Shown: positions 19,255-28,072 of the stretch, piece by piece
How positions within the stretch are numbered: position 1 is the stretch's first letter
Layout of the letters: every line of letters starts with the position of its first letter
Assembly: GCA_021203545.1 (NCBI GenBank)
Contig: JAJQAZ010000112.1
Span: 1 to 37,485 of the forward strand
Direction of reading: 5' to 3'
From: Tannerellaceae bacterium
GTDB taxonomy: Bacteria > Bacteroidota > Bacteroidia > Bacteroidales > Tannerellaceae
Length of the DNA stretch: 37,485 nucleotides
Made by a program: the position numbers and the translations under genes
Notes under the pieces: generated by a model
Database searches by the model: none
Seen by the model: the letters and a program-made list of their open reading frames with translations, nothing else
Told to the model about the DNA's origin: nothing

Positions 19255-22200
19255 TTATTCAAAAGATAGTATTTCTTCCAGAATTCCTGTAGCCGTTTCA
19301 ACATCCGGTACGTTTTTAATAGCAATGCTTCGTTTTCCTTTTGCATCTCTTAATTCGCAATTACGGGGGTATTTTTGTACATACGTAATTAATTTGCCAA
19401 AAGCATCACTTTGATAAAACGGACTATCCGGATTATTTACCAGGAAGAGGCTCATCCGTCCCTGTTTTAGTACAACTTTCTCGATTCCTAAACGGCGGGC
19501 CAAACGGCGAAGCCGTACTACCCGGATTAGTTCTTTACCCTGTTTGGGTATTTTACCAAACCGGTCTTTGAGCCGTTCTATAAATGCCAGGATATCCCTT
19601 TCATCCTCCATTTTATCTAATTCCCTGTAGAGGGAAACGCGTTCGGAGTCGTTGGGAATATAGGTTGGTGGGAACATCAATTCGAGATCGCTCTCTAAAT
19701 AGGTTTCCCGTACATACTCTTCTCCTGTATTGGGTTTGCCGCTTTCTTCGTCTGCATAAAGGCCGGCAAATTCTTCCAGTTTTAACTCATCTACCGCTTC
19801 TTCCAGTATTTTCTGATAGGTTTCGTATCCCAGATCGGCAATGAATCCGCTTTGTTCGGCACCCAGCATGTTTCCGGCTCCCCGTATATCGAGATCCTGC
19901 ATGGCAATATGGATACCGCTGCCCAGTTCCGCAAAGTTTTCGATTGCCTGCAACCTTCTCCGGGCTTCCGGTGTAAGGGTTGAAAGGGGAGGAGAGAGCA
20001 GGTAACAAAATGCCTTCCGGTTGCTGCGTCCTACACGCCCGCGTAACTGGTGTAAATCCGATAATCCAAACTGATGCGCATTATTAATGATGATGGTGTT
20101 CGCATTGGGAACGTCGATACCACTTTCCACAATACTGGTCGCTATCAACACATCATATTCGTAGTTGATAAAATCAAGTAATATTTTTTCCAGTTTTTCG
20201 GGTTCCATTTGGCCATGTCCTACACAGATACGTGCATCGGGAACTTCCCGTTTTACCAGAGCTTCTATCTCGTATATATTTTGTATGCGGTTGTTAATAA
20301 AGAATACCTGTCCGTTGCGGCTCATTTCGAAATTGATCGCTTCGCGGATAATGTCCGGATTAAAACGTTCAACCTCAGTCTGTACCGGGTACCGGTTGGG
20401 TGGGGGCGTTGTAATGCTACTCAGGTCGCGGGCACCTAATAGCGAGAACTGTAGGGTGCGGGGGATCGGAGTAGCCGTCATAGTCAGTGTGTCCACATTG
20501 CTCCTCATCTGGCGTAGTTTTTCTTTGACAGATACCCCAAACTTTTGTTCTTCGTCAATAATAAGTAACCCCAGGTCTTTGAATTGTACATCTTTACTTA
20601 CCAGGCGGTGAGTACCGATCAGGATATCTACTTTTCCCTCTTTTACATCGTTGAGTGTGGCTTTGATTTGCCCGGCAGTTCGTGCCCGGCTGATGTATTC
20701 GATCCGGCAGGGAAAATTACGCAGCCGTTCGGAGAATGTCTGGTAATGCTGGAATGCCAGTACGGTAGTAGGAACTAATACTGCGACCTGTTTGTTGTCG
20801 GCCACAGCTTTGAATGCAGCCCTGATAGCTATCTCTGTCTTACCAAAACCCACATCGCCACAGATCAGTCGATCCATGGGCCGGGGACTTTCCATATCGG
20901 CTTTTACATCTGTAGTCGCTTTCATCTGATCAGGGGTGTCTTCGTAGATGAAACTTGCTTCCAGCTCGTTTTGCATAAAGCTATCCGGACTAAAGGCAAA
21001 CCCTTTTTCCTGTTTGCGTTTCGAATAGAGGATGATCAGGTCGCGGGCGATGTCTTTTACCTTTTTCTTGGTCCGGTCTTTCATCTTTTCCCACGCCCCT
21101 GTTCCTAATTTGTTCAGGCGGGGTGGTTCGCCACTCTCTTTTCCTTTGTATTTTGATAGTTTATGTAGCGAATGGATGCTGACAAAGATGATATCATTGT
21201 TTTGGTAAATCAGTTTAACGGCTTCCTGCATTTTTCCGTTTACTTCGGTACGCACCAGGCCTCCAAACTGGCCTACACCATGATCGATATGAACGATGTA
21301 ATCGCCGGATGTGAACTGGTTGAGCTCTTTAAGCGAAAGGGATATTTTTCCGCTTCGTGCTTTATCGCTCTTCAGGTTGTACTTGTGGAAACGATCAAAG
21401 ATCTGGTGGTCTGTAAACAGGCAGATACGTAAAGAATTGTCGGTGAATCCGGCATGAATCGTTTTATTGATAGCCGTAAACGGAATATTTTCCTCCCGGT
21501 CTGCAAAGATTGTACGGATACGCTCTGTCTGTTTCTCTGCATCGCTTAATATATACAGGGTATAGCCTTTTTCCAGATATGTATGGAAAGACTCACTTAC
21601 TAGTTCGAAATTTTTGTGATAAATGGGTTGCATCCCGGTATCAAAAGTAACGGTTGCATCGGGTGTTCCGGCCGGCCGGGTACCAATATGGATACGGCGG
21701 AAGTCCAGTACTGAACGGTAAAAATCCTGTCCGTTTATTAGTTTTCCCTGCATCTGTGCTTTATCTGCAAACGAGTATTCGTCCCCTGTAACCGGTTCTT
21801 CTTCCCATAATCTGTCCATACATTCTTTGCACCAAACCATATCATACAGGACTATAGAGATAGAGGGGGGAATAACTTCGAGCAATGATTTATTGGTATT
21901 ACTTTTATTAATATCCGGAACAATGTAGATACTATCCAGTTTCTCTTTCGAAAGTTGTGTTTCCACATCGAATGAACGGATCGTCTCTACTTCGTTTCCA
22001 AAAAAGTCAATACGGTAGGGATATTCATGCGAAAAAGAAAAAACATCCAGGATACTCCCACGCATGGCATATTGGCCCGGTTCGTATACATAATCTACAT
22101 GTTCGAAGCCATATTCGTCCAATACATCGGAAACAAACATGTTATCCAGCTTCTCTCCGGTATGTATTTTGAGTGTGTTTTCCTGTAATGTTTCGCCGGA

Positions 22201-22602
22201 AATTACTTTTTCGGCCAGAGCTTCAGGATAGGTTACAATAATAGAAGGTTTACCAGTATCCTGTAAACGGCTTAATACTTCTGTCCTTAATATTTCGTTT
22301 GCCGGGTCGGTATGTCCGTATTTTATAGCCCGGCGGTAAGAAGAAGGGAAAAAATACATCCCTTCGCCCCCTGTTATCTGTACCAGGTCGTGGTAAAAAT
22401 AACCGGCATCTTCCAGATTATTAAGAATACAGATGAAACTCCCTTTCTTACGTGTAAATAATGAAGAGATAGCCATTGCACCGGCTGAACCGCTTAATCC
22501 TTTGAGGAATATATTCCGGGATGTATTATTTGTAAGTAAGGCTTCCGAAGCGGCTATCTGAGGGTGAGCCGCATATATAGTAAGTAACTCTTTTATTTCC
22601 AA
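19255..22602 (-). CDS. mfd: Transcription-repair coupling factor Mfd
   Basis: A translocase that removes stalled RNA polymerase from DNA lesions and recruits UvrA. The protein is 1115 residues from a TTG start at 22602 (MEIKELLTIYAAHPQ). The frame is open to 22776, but the promoter -7 box at 22621-22628 lies inside that extension, so the extra 58 codons should not be in the mRNA. Order: UvrB-like N-terminal domains; RNA-polymerase-interacting domain about 430-450 (YIVHIDHGVGQFGGL); helicase with Walker A GDVGFGKTE near 581, DEEQ box near 682, TATPIPRTL; helicase C motif VGRSNRKAFCYLL; and C-terminal TRCF domain. Full length, no lesion. It is followed by the sigma gene on the same strand after 270 bp. 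Confidence 0.95.
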   Translation of the reverse strand: MEIKELLTIYAAHPQIAASEALLTNNTSRNIFLKGLSGSAGAMAISSLFTRKKGSFICILNNLEDAGYFYHDLVQITGGEGMYFFPSSYRRAIKYGHTDPANEILRTEVLSRLQDTGKPSIIVTYPEALAEKVISGETLQENTLKIHTGEKLDNMFVSDVLDEYGFEHVDYVYEPGQYAMRGSILDVFSFSHEYPYRIDFFGNEVETIRSFDVETQLSKEKLDSIYIVPDINKSNTNKSLLEVIPPSISIVLYDMVWCKECMDRLWEEEPVTGDEYSFADKAQMQGKLINGQDFYRSVLDFRRIHIGTRPAGTPDATVTFDTGMQPIYHKNFELVSESFHTYLEKGYTLYILSDAEKQTERIRTIFADREENIPFTAINKTIHAGFTDNSLRICLFTDHQIFDRFHKYNLKSDKARSGKISLSLKELNQFTSGDYIVHIDHGVGQFGGLVRTEVNGKMQEAVKLIYQNNDIIFVSIHSLHKLSKYKGKESGEPPRLNKLGTGAWEKMKDRTKKKVKDIARDLIILYSKRKQEKGFAFSPDSFMQNELEASFIYEDTPDQMKATTDVKADMESPRPMDRLICGDVGFGKTEIAIRAAFKAVADNKQVAVLVPTTVLAFQHYQTFSERLRNFPCRIEYISRARTAGQIKATLNDVKEGKVDILIGTHRLVSKDVQFKDLGLLIIDEEQKFGVSVKEKLRQMRSNVDTLTMTATPIPRTLQFSLLGARDLSSITTPPPNRYPVQTEVERFNPDIIREAINFEMSRNGQVFFINNRIQNIYEIEALVKREVPDARICVGHGQMEPEKLEKILLDFINYEYDVLIATSIVESGIDVPNANTIIINNAHQFGLSDLHQLRGRVGRSNRKAFCYLLSPPLSTLTPEARRRLQAIENFAELGSGIHIAMQDLDIRGAGNMLGAEQSGFIADLGYETYQKILEEAVDELKLEEFAGLYADEESGKPNTGEEYVRETYLESDLELMFPPTYIPNDSERVSLYRELDKMEDERDILAFIERLKDRFGKIPKQGKELIRVVRLRRLARRLGIEKVVLKQGRMSLFLVNNPDSPFYQSDAFGKLITYVQKYPRNCELRDAKGKRSIAIKNVPDVETATGILEEILSFE

Positions 22603-22620
22603 AACAATTAAATCTTTATA

Positions 22621-22650
22621 CAAAGATACTACTAAATTGACAATTGGCAA
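22621..22650 (-). promoter_or_regulatory. mfd promoter (-33 and -7)
   Basis: On the minus strand TTG (22650-22648), 19 bases, then TATCTTTG (22628-22621) exactly matches the Bacteroides primary-sigma promoter pattern. The start codon TTG at 22602 is 18 bp past the -7 box, giving a very short leader. The -33 lies in a TTGACAATT-rich repeat. Confidence 0.65.
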
Positions 22651-22666
22651 TTGATAGTTGACAATT
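22637..22666. repeat. Degenerate TTGACAATT repeats
   Basis: Two exact TTGACAATT copies at 22637-22645 and 22658-22666 flank a related GGCAATTGATA. They are the inverse of the AATTGTC array 100 bp away, and part of them doubles as the mfd -33 region. Confidence 0.7.
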
Positions 22667-22767
22667 TTCAGACACTCTATTAAGTTAAATAAGAGAAAAT
22701 GATTAATTTTGACACATAAACGCTTGATATTTGTCATTTGATATGTTAAGGCCCGACATAAACCCTT

Positions 22768-22800
22768 AATTGTCAATTGTCAATTGTCAATTGTCAATTG
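22768..22800. repeat. AATTGTC tandem repeat (4.7 copies)
   Basis: Four perfect 7-bp AATTGTC units plus AATTG directly before the glycosyltransferase start. A unit of 7 bp makes each copy-number change shift spacing by less than one helical turn. An inverse-orientation degenerate relative lies at 22637-22666. Confidence 0.9.
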
Positions 22801-22806
22801 AATGAA

Positions 22807-23550
22807 ATGAAGTCAGACAGTATAGTAATCATCCCTACTTATAATGAGAAGGAGAATATAGAAAATATTATCCGGACCGTTTTTACTCTGGATAAGGTTT
22901 TTCATATTTTGATTGTAGATGACGGATCACCCGATGGAACGGCACTTATTGTAAAGAATTTACAAAAGGAGTTTCCGGACCGGCTTTTCCTGATAGAGCG
23001 TTCCGGTAAGCTGGGATTGGGTACAGCTTATATTTGTGGCTTTACCTGGGGGCTTGAACATCAGTATGATTTTATATTTGAAATGGATGCCGACTTTAGT
23101 CATAATCCACAGGATTTGCCACGGTTGTATGAAGCATGTACTACCGGAGGTGCGGATGTGGCCATCGGTTCTCGTTACTGTAATGGTGTAAATGTAGTGA
23201 ACTGGCCATTGGGTCGGGTATTGATGTCTTATTTTGCCTCTGTATATGTACGGCTTGTTACCGGCATGAAGGTACAGGATACGACAGCCGGTTTTAAATG
23301 CTACCGGCGCATTGTATTGGAAACGATTGATCTGAACCGGATTCGTTTCAAAGGGTATGCGTTTCAGATAGAGATGAAATTTACTGCTTATAAATTTAGT
23401 TTTAAGCTTGTTGAAGTACCTATTATTTTTATAAATCGCGTGTTGGGAACCTCGAAAATGAATACCTCTATATTCGGGGAGGCTTTATTTGGTGTTTTGT
23501 ATCTTAAATGGAAAAGCCTGTTCAGAAGCTATCGGCGTTCCGGTTGCTAA
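22807..23550 (+). CDS. GT2 glycosyltransferase, polyprenol-monophosphomannose-synthase-like
   Basis: A 247-residue family-2 glycosyltransferase resembling dolichol/polyprenol-phosphate mannose synthase (DPM1 type), which moves a sugar from a nucleotide donor to a lipid phosphate at the inner face of the cytoplasmic membrane. Visible motifs are IIPTYNEKENI at the start, DDGSPDGT (38-45), the metal-binding DAD (94-96) in EMDADFSHNPQDL, IGSRYCNG, and the C-terminal KGYAFQIEMKF. There is no C-terminal membrane domain, as in soluble DPM1. The ATG at 22807 gives the standard N-terminus; an in-frame start at 22777 lies in the AATTGTC repeat and is rejected. A TAATTTTG at 22704-22711 could be its -7 box. 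Stands alone, divergent from mfd. Confidence 0.9.
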   Translation: MKSDSIVIIPTYNEKENIENIIRTVFTLDKVFHILIVDDGSPDGTALIVKNLQKEFPDRLFLIERSGKLGLGTAYICGFTWGLEHQYDFIFEMDADFSHNPQDLPRLYEACTTGGADVAIGSRYCNGVNVVNWPLGRVLMSYFASVYVRLVTGMKVQDTTAGFKCYRRIVLETIDLNRIRFKGYAFQIEMKFTAYKFSFKLVEVPIIFINRVLGTSKMNTSIFGEALFGVLYLKWKSLFRSYRRSGC

Positions 23551-23580
23551 CCCTACTATCAATCAAAATGTCCGGTTACT

Positions 23581-24467
23581 TTATGGAGTTGTAGGGTAGG
23601 TATTTTTCTCCATATAGGTTGTAGGTGGCATACCAAAATGGGCTGTAAAACTACTACTGAAATAGGAGGGGGTGTTATAGCCTACTTTATAGCCCACTTC
23701 GGAGACACTCCATTTTTCGGTACTCAATAGATGGGCGGCATAACTCATCCGTATGGCTTTAATGAATTTCACCGGGCTTTGTCCGGTTAGTGATTTTAGT
23801 TTTCTATGGAGATGATTACGGCTTAATCCCAGTTTTTTACTCATTCCTTCTACTGTAAGTTCCGGATTTTCCAGATTCTCCGAAACATAGTCAATGATAT
23901 TTTTTAAAAGTTTCTCGTCGGCACTGCTAAGTAACTGGTTGAATAGTTCACCGGATAAATTCTTTTCCAGATAGTTTTTAATCATATCCTGGTTTGTGTT
24001 TTCCTCCGAATCCGTCAATATAGTTTTTACAGAGGATATAGTTCCTGTGGGGTTTTTTCTTCTGCATACTGGTATATCTCTTTTTTTAACCGTTCCAGTA
24101 TTTCCAGGTCTTGTTTTACGGCACCTCTATTTGGCCATGTATTTAGTTTATGATAAATAATTTTAACTTTATGTATGGTCTCTTCCAGTATTTCTTTCTT
24201 TTTGATATCATTTTCCTCTTCATAAAGTTCATTTAATGTATGTAATACGTTCAGAACTGGATTTTTAAAATTCTGATTCAGGTCGTTATATAGTTGTTCC
24301 CGGTATTGTTTCAGTTCATCTTTATTGGCTGTATTTTGTGTCTCCATAATTTTATAAACAACTTGTTTGAGAGTCAAATACTTGATCAGTAAAAGAATTG
24401 ACCCGGCTCCCAGCAGTAAAATGATACAGAGAATTATTGGATTATTGAGCAGAGAGATTATTGTCAT
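23581..24467 (-). CDS. Membrane-anchored AraC-type regulator, split by a probable frameshift
   Basis: Two adjacent frames make sense as one protein of about 295 residues. The first (24467-24027, 146 aa) has one membrane segment (PIILCIILLLGAGSILLLIK) and a coiled-coil helix bundle vaguely like a kinase dimerisation region (LNQNFKNPVLNVLHTLNEL). The second (24018-23581, 145 aa, apparent TTG start) ends in an AraC/XylS helix-turn-helix domain (VEGMSKKLGLSRNHLHRKL, VGYKVGYNTPSYFSSSF). One extra base in the six-T run at plus 24053-24058 joins EEK to NPTGTISSVKTILTDSEEN without a break. The alternative is two genes 8 bp apart. The predicted protein would tether a DNA-binding domain to the membrane without an obvious sensor. 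HTH identity is firm; the fusion is likely. Confidence 0.7.
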
Positions 24468-24574
24468 TGTTTTAAAGAATTTCGGGTTGTAAAGGTACTA
24501 TTTATCTTGGTTGGATATGTTTTTGTTAAACATTTTTTGTTAAAATATTCCTGTTTTCCTTTTCAAAAAAGAAC

Positions 24575-25420
24575 TTATTCGAGCATGAGGCTCATAAATC
24601 CGGTTTCTACCTGTATGAAAGGATTAAGTACCTGATTAATTGTGTATACCATACCAAAAGGAGTTTTTTCTCCTGTTGTCCAGGGGCTACGGATAACTAA
24701 TGGGATAGAGGGATTCTCTTTCCATATGTTATGTAATATAATCTGTTTGTAGGTTTCGTTTTCATATATCAGTTCTTTTATAAGTATTTCATTTTTACCT
24801 TCCGGATAAAGGAAGGCCATAGCTTTGATGCCGGCAACATAGTCTGTAAGAATTTTTACAGATCCTCCGGATAGATATACTTCCTGCAGAATATGTGTGA
24901 AGTCTGTGTAATTATGTAATATAGTAACTTTTCGCCTGCGTGTTTGTTGATCAAAGAAATCGAAAAGGTTCTGTTCCGGAATATCTTTACCGGAAACCAG
25001 TTTTAGCCCGGAGTCCGTATCTGTGAAGTTTCCTTTATAAAGAGTTTGGTGATAATAGAAGAAATTCCGGTATCCCATTTTTTCGTAATAGTTGAATAAT
25101 GTGTTGGAGGCCGGTATTAAAACAGCCAACTCATCGCCTCTTTCCCGAATCCGCATGTGAGCTTCTTGCATAAGGGATGTCATGATTCCTTTTCCTCTTT
25201 CTTCCGGGATGGTTGCGACTCCGCATATATAAGTAACCGGTATTATCGTGCCGTTTAATGTCATTTGATAAGGTATAAGGTGTAAAGCTGCAATGAGTTT
25301 TCCACCTTTATACTGCACCACTACATTTTCTTCTTTATAGACATGATTAAAGAAGAGATTAAGATAAGCATCCGTATCACCGAAAGTATCTTTCCATAAC
25401 TGTTTTAATTCTTCTTTCAT
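24575..25420 (-). CDS. GNAT-family N-acetyltransferase
   Basis: A 281-residue cytoplasmic acyltransferase. The N-terminal GNAT fold carries the acetyl-CoA loop in YICGVATIPEERGKGIMTSL, followed by the C-terminal core strand NYYEKMGYRNFFYYH. The longer C-terminal part resembles Eis-type two-domain GNATs that carry a second, degenerate half (inference). The substrate is unknown. The ATG at 25420 is chosen over an in-frame start at 25453 because a perfect -7 box lies at 25442-25449, inside that extension. Monocistronic and divergent from the AraC regulator of the pilus cluster. Confidence 0.85.
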   Translation of the reverse strand: MKEELKQLWKDTFGDTDAYLNLFFNHVYKEENVVVQYKGGKLIAALHLIPYQMTLNGTIIPVTYICGVATIPEERGKGIMTSLMQEAHMRIRERGDELAVLIPASNTLFNYYEKMGYRNFFYYHQTLYKGNFTDTDSGLKLVSGKDIPEQNLFDFFDQQTRRRKVTILHNYTDFTHILQEVYLSGGSVKILTDYVAGIKAMAFLYPEGKNEILIKELIYENETYKQIILHNIWKENPSIPLVIRSPWTTGEKTPFGMVYTINQVLNPFIQVETGFMSLMLE

Positions 25421-25441
25421 GCGTTTCCTGTAACTTATTTC

Positions 25442-25449
25442 CAAATATA
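25442..25449 (-). promoter_or_regulatory. GNAT gene promoter -7 box
   Basis: The minus strand reads TATATTTG, a perfect TAnnTTTG match ending 22 bp before the ATG at 25420. No good -33 is visible. Confidence 0.5.
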
Positions 25450-25600
25450 ACAAAAAGAATGGAGAAAGTACTTTAACACAGTATATATAGTAACAAATCC
25501 TATCGATTGTTAAATATGTAAAGTGTTTTGTACGGCTTTAAAAATCTTAACAACTTTTATTTTGTTTATTCTGTTACCCAACACATTAAAGGGAAAAAGT

Positions 25601-26446
25601 ATGCTATATCTGAGCGAACATGCCGGATGTCGGAATTACGAAGGTGGACAAAGATCTTCTATAGAATATAGAAAGGTCAGACAAGGTGAAAGGATAGAAT
25701 CGCAATTTCAGGAAAACAAAATTATTTTTCTTTTGAAAGGAGAGTTTTGTGTGAATTGCGGAGGGTATGATGATTGTTTTACGGAAGGACATCTAATGGT
25801 GATTCCTGCCGGGACACCTTATGTAGTAACAGCCCGTGAAGATACGGAATATATTATTTGCCGTGTATCTAATAATCTACATTTATGTGGTGAATTCTCG
25901 TTGGAAAGATTATTCCATGAAGAGGATACCAATAATTATGAGTGCCGGCCATTACCTTTTTGTGAGGCCATGCAGTATTATGTGGAAATGGTCTATCATT
26001 ATCTGCAGGATGGCATCAGATGCCGCTGGTTTTTCGACATTAAAATGAAAGAATTAATGTTTATCCTGCGGAATTATTATACAAAGGAGGAATTAAAACA
26101 GTTTTTTTCTCCATTATTAAGTGATGATCTTTATTTTTCGGATTTTGTACTAAAAAATCACCGGAAAGTAAAAAATGTAAAAGAGTTTGCCGAACTGGCA
26201 AATTACAGTATATCCGGTTTTGAGAAACGATTTAAAAAGGTTTTTCATGTTTCTGCTTATCACTGGATGAAAGAACAGAAGGCGAAAGAGATTTTGTATG
26301 AGATACATACCAGTGATAAAACATTTAAAGAGATAGGATGGGACTATGGTTTTGCATCTCCGGCTCAGTTCAATGATTTCTGTAAAGCTAATTTTGGAAT
26401 GACGCCGGGACAGATAAGAAGTGCAGCAACCAAAGAAGAAAAGTAA
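25601..26446 (+). CDS. AraC-family transcriptional regulator of the pilus cluster
   Basis: A 281-residue regulator. The N-terminal half looks like a cupin-type sensor domain (FLLKGEFCVNCGG, GHLMVIPAGTPYVVTA). The C-terminal ~100 residues form an AraC HTH domain (VKEFAELANYSISGFEKRF, FKEIGWDYGFASPAQFNDF, and the ending MTPGQIR). The start at 25601 follows an AAGGGAAAAAGT stretch; the upstream in-frame ATG at 25523 would add a hydrophobic tail that does not suit a DNA-binding protein. The stop is 28 bp before the first fimbrillin gene, so they are probably co-transcribed. By position it most likely controls the fimbrial genes (inference). The inducer is unknown. Confidence 0.88.
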   Translation: MLYLSEHAGCRNYEGGQRSSIEYRKVRQGERIESQFQENKIIFLLKGEFCVNCGGYDDCFTEGHLMVIPAGTPYVVTAREDTEYIICRVSNNLHLCGEFSLERLFHEEDTNNYECRPLPFCEAMQYYVEMVYHYLQDGIRCRWFFDIKMKELMFILRNYYTKEELKQFFSPLLSDDLYFSDFVLKNHRKVKNVKEFAELANYSISGFEKRFKKVFHVSAYHWMKEQKAKEILYEIHTSDKTFKEIGWDYGFASPAQFNDFCKANFGMTPGQIRSAATKEEK

Positions 26447-26474
26447 AAGAATAGATAGTTAAATAGAATGAGCT

Positions 26475-27770
26475 ATGAAGAAGTTGATATATGGGATGAT
26501 GATAGTAGCTCTGTTTTTTACCGCATGCCGGCAGGATGAATTTGCTGAAGTGGACCATGGGGTAAAAGGAGAAGAGCCGGTAGATGGGGAAAAGAGTACG
26601 TTAAAAGTCTCTTTTTCTTTCAATGGATATGGGACATATGCATCTACGGAAGATGAAGATAAGACTGCTCCTGAAATAGCGGTTAGTACACCATTGGAAT
26701 TGTATGTGTTTTCGGAAAACGGACCTTTTTATGGCTATTTTTCACTGCCATTAAGCGGTTCTGCCAATACTTATACTTCTGAGGAATTTAAACTTCCTAA
26801 AGGAGGATGGTATATGTATGCTTTTGTGAATAAACCATCGGGGATTTTTCCGCAACCTACTGAATCCATGAGTTATATGGACTTTGAGTTGCAGAAAATA
26901 GAACCGGCTATAGCTTCTAACAGGGCATTTATGGGGACATTGCTCCGGGATAAAAAGACTGTTTCCGGAGGTGGTGTATCCGGTAATCCGGAACATATTA
27001 GACTGAAAATAGGGCATTTATTATCAAAAGTAAATATAGCTCCTGATGATCCGGAAGTAAAAGGAAATTTAAAAGGTAGTTTTCTCAAAAGTCCGACAGG
27101 GCGCCCTTTCTTTACTATTGGAAATACACCCAAAGCTATGTATTTGATTGGACAATGGGACGGTCCCTTCCGGCAGTTGGGCAGCCAGGTAATATCACCG
27201 CATTATTATAGTTATGATCTTACGGTTGATTTTGGTTCTGCCGATGAACGTTATCCGTATCCCAGTATGGGAAATGAATATTATACAAGAGAAAATACCA
27301 ATGATGTACCCAGATATGAGAATTCTTCTTGTTTTCTTTTGTTGTATCATTATTATCCGCATGCAGACGAAGTACATAATATAAATCATCAAACCGGAAA
27401 CTCTACTACTAATGAGACATTCTGGGTAGCTAAATTCAAAGATGGCAGCCAACTCATCTATAATATAGATCCGACCAGTCTTACTCATCCGGTAGCAGGT
27501 GAAGTAATAGATGTGACACAGCACCTAAGAGGAGAGTGTTATTATAGGGTTTATATTGCTGATAATTCCGAAATGACTCCTTCATTAAGATATGCAACCA
27601 TTCGTAATCATTTTTATTATCTGACGGTCAATTCCATTTCCGGGTTTGGAAACTATCCCAAAGATGAGTGGGAAGATGAAGAAGATCCTCTCCTGATTGA
27701 CCCTGACATTGACATAACTATTCATATGCAGGACTGGATTCCTTATGAGATTCCGGTCGATTTGGATTAA
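26475..27770 (+). CDS. Fimbrillin-family lipoprotein (type V pilus subunit, paralogue 1)
   Basis: A 431-residue lipoprotein with lipobox FTAC (Cys18). The FimA/Mfa1-like features are a YMYAFVNKP strand motif in the N-terminal domain (compare YFYVFANTP in the next fimbrillin), NTNDVPRYENSS, and a C-terminal module LRYATIRNHFYYLTVNSISGFG ending in W-IPYEIPVDLD. The same C-terminal pattern recurs in the next fimbrillin. In type V pili such lipoproteins are exported to the surface, trimmed at an Arg and joined by strand exchange. It is followed by 300 bp with its own promoter and hairpin, so it may be expressed separately from the second fimbrillin; it could be an accessory or alternative stalk subunit. 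Confidence 0.82.
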   Translation: MKKLIYGMMIVALFFTACRQDEFAEVDHGVKGEEPVDGEKSTLKVSFSFNGYGTYASTEDEDKTAPEIAVSTPLELYVFSENGPFYGYFSLPLSGSANTYTSEEFKLPKGGWYMYAFVNKPSGIFPQPTESMSYMDFELQKIEPAIASNRAFMGTLLRDKKTVSGGGVSGNPEHIRLKIGHLLSKVNIAPDDPEVKGNLKGSFLKSPTGRPFFTIGNTPKAMYLIGQWDGPFRQLGSQVISPHYYSYDLTVDFGSADERYPYPSMGNEYYTRENTNDVPRYENSSCFLLLYHYYPHADEVHNINHQTGNSTTNETFWVAKFKDGSQLIYNIDPTSLTHPVAGEVIDVTQHLRGECYYRVYIADNSEMTPSLRYATIRNHFYYLTVNSISGFGNYPKDEWEDEEDPLLIDPDIDITIHMQDWIPYEIPVDLD

Positions 27771-28072
27771 AGAGATAGATTGGCGGAAATTAAGAATACA
27801 GGGGTGCAGATTCGTAACTGCTGTTTACTTTTTCCGTCTTATCTTTGCCACGTACCTTTTGTTATACAACTCAATCCATCTTAAGCGCCCATGCACTTAA
27901 TATAATAAAAGGGAACCTATATATATTCAGTGAAGAACCTCCGTGCGGAGGTTAGGCCTTCCGTAGGAGGTTCTTTCTTTTCTAACGCACTGATTCTTGT
28001 CCCGTAGAAAAAGCTATAAAGTAAAAAGTATGTAAGTGTACATATTTTGATTTATAAATTAAAGGAGAAGTG
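27771..28072 (+). promoter_or_regulatory. Intergenic leader between the two fimbrillin genes
   Basis: A 302-bp spacer holding a consensus -7 box TATCTTTG at 27840-27847 (CTG at the -33 distance) and a strong hairpin ending near 27980, with no ORF. Transcription from this promoter would first run through the hairpin, then reach the major fimbrillin at 28073, whose start is preceded by AAAGGAGAAG, an unusually good Shine-Dalgarno for Bacteroidales. The layout fits an attenuated leader or a small RNA of roughly 125-135 nt. Confidence 0.55.
27933..27982 (+). terminator. Terminator-like hairpin in the fimbrillin leader
   Basis: Outer arms AAGAACCTCC (27933-27942) and GGAGGTTCTT (27966-27975) pair perfectly, and an inner stem GCGGAGG/CTTCCGT stacks within them. 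A competing small hairpin AACCTCC-GTGC-GGAGGTT (27936-27953) uses the same left arm. A T-rich tract follows. The two mutually exclusive folds are typical of an attenuator, but no leader peptide or ligand site is evident. Confidence 0.65.

Noticed and set aside
20165-20611. Plus-strand open frame opposite mfd
   Set aside because: Antisense shadow of the conserved helicase region.
22603-22776. 58-codon N-terminal extension of Mfd
   Set aside because: It contains the mfd promoter (22621-22650) and a tandem repeat, and family members start near the TTG at 22602.
22768-22800. AATTGTC array as a mini CRISPR
   Set aside because: Seven-base units with no spacers; a simple tandem repeat.
27771-28072. 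Invertible promoter of the kind that switches surface genes in Bacteroides
   Set aside because: No pair of inverted repeats flanks the promoter; the visible arms form one local hairpin, and no invertase gene is present.
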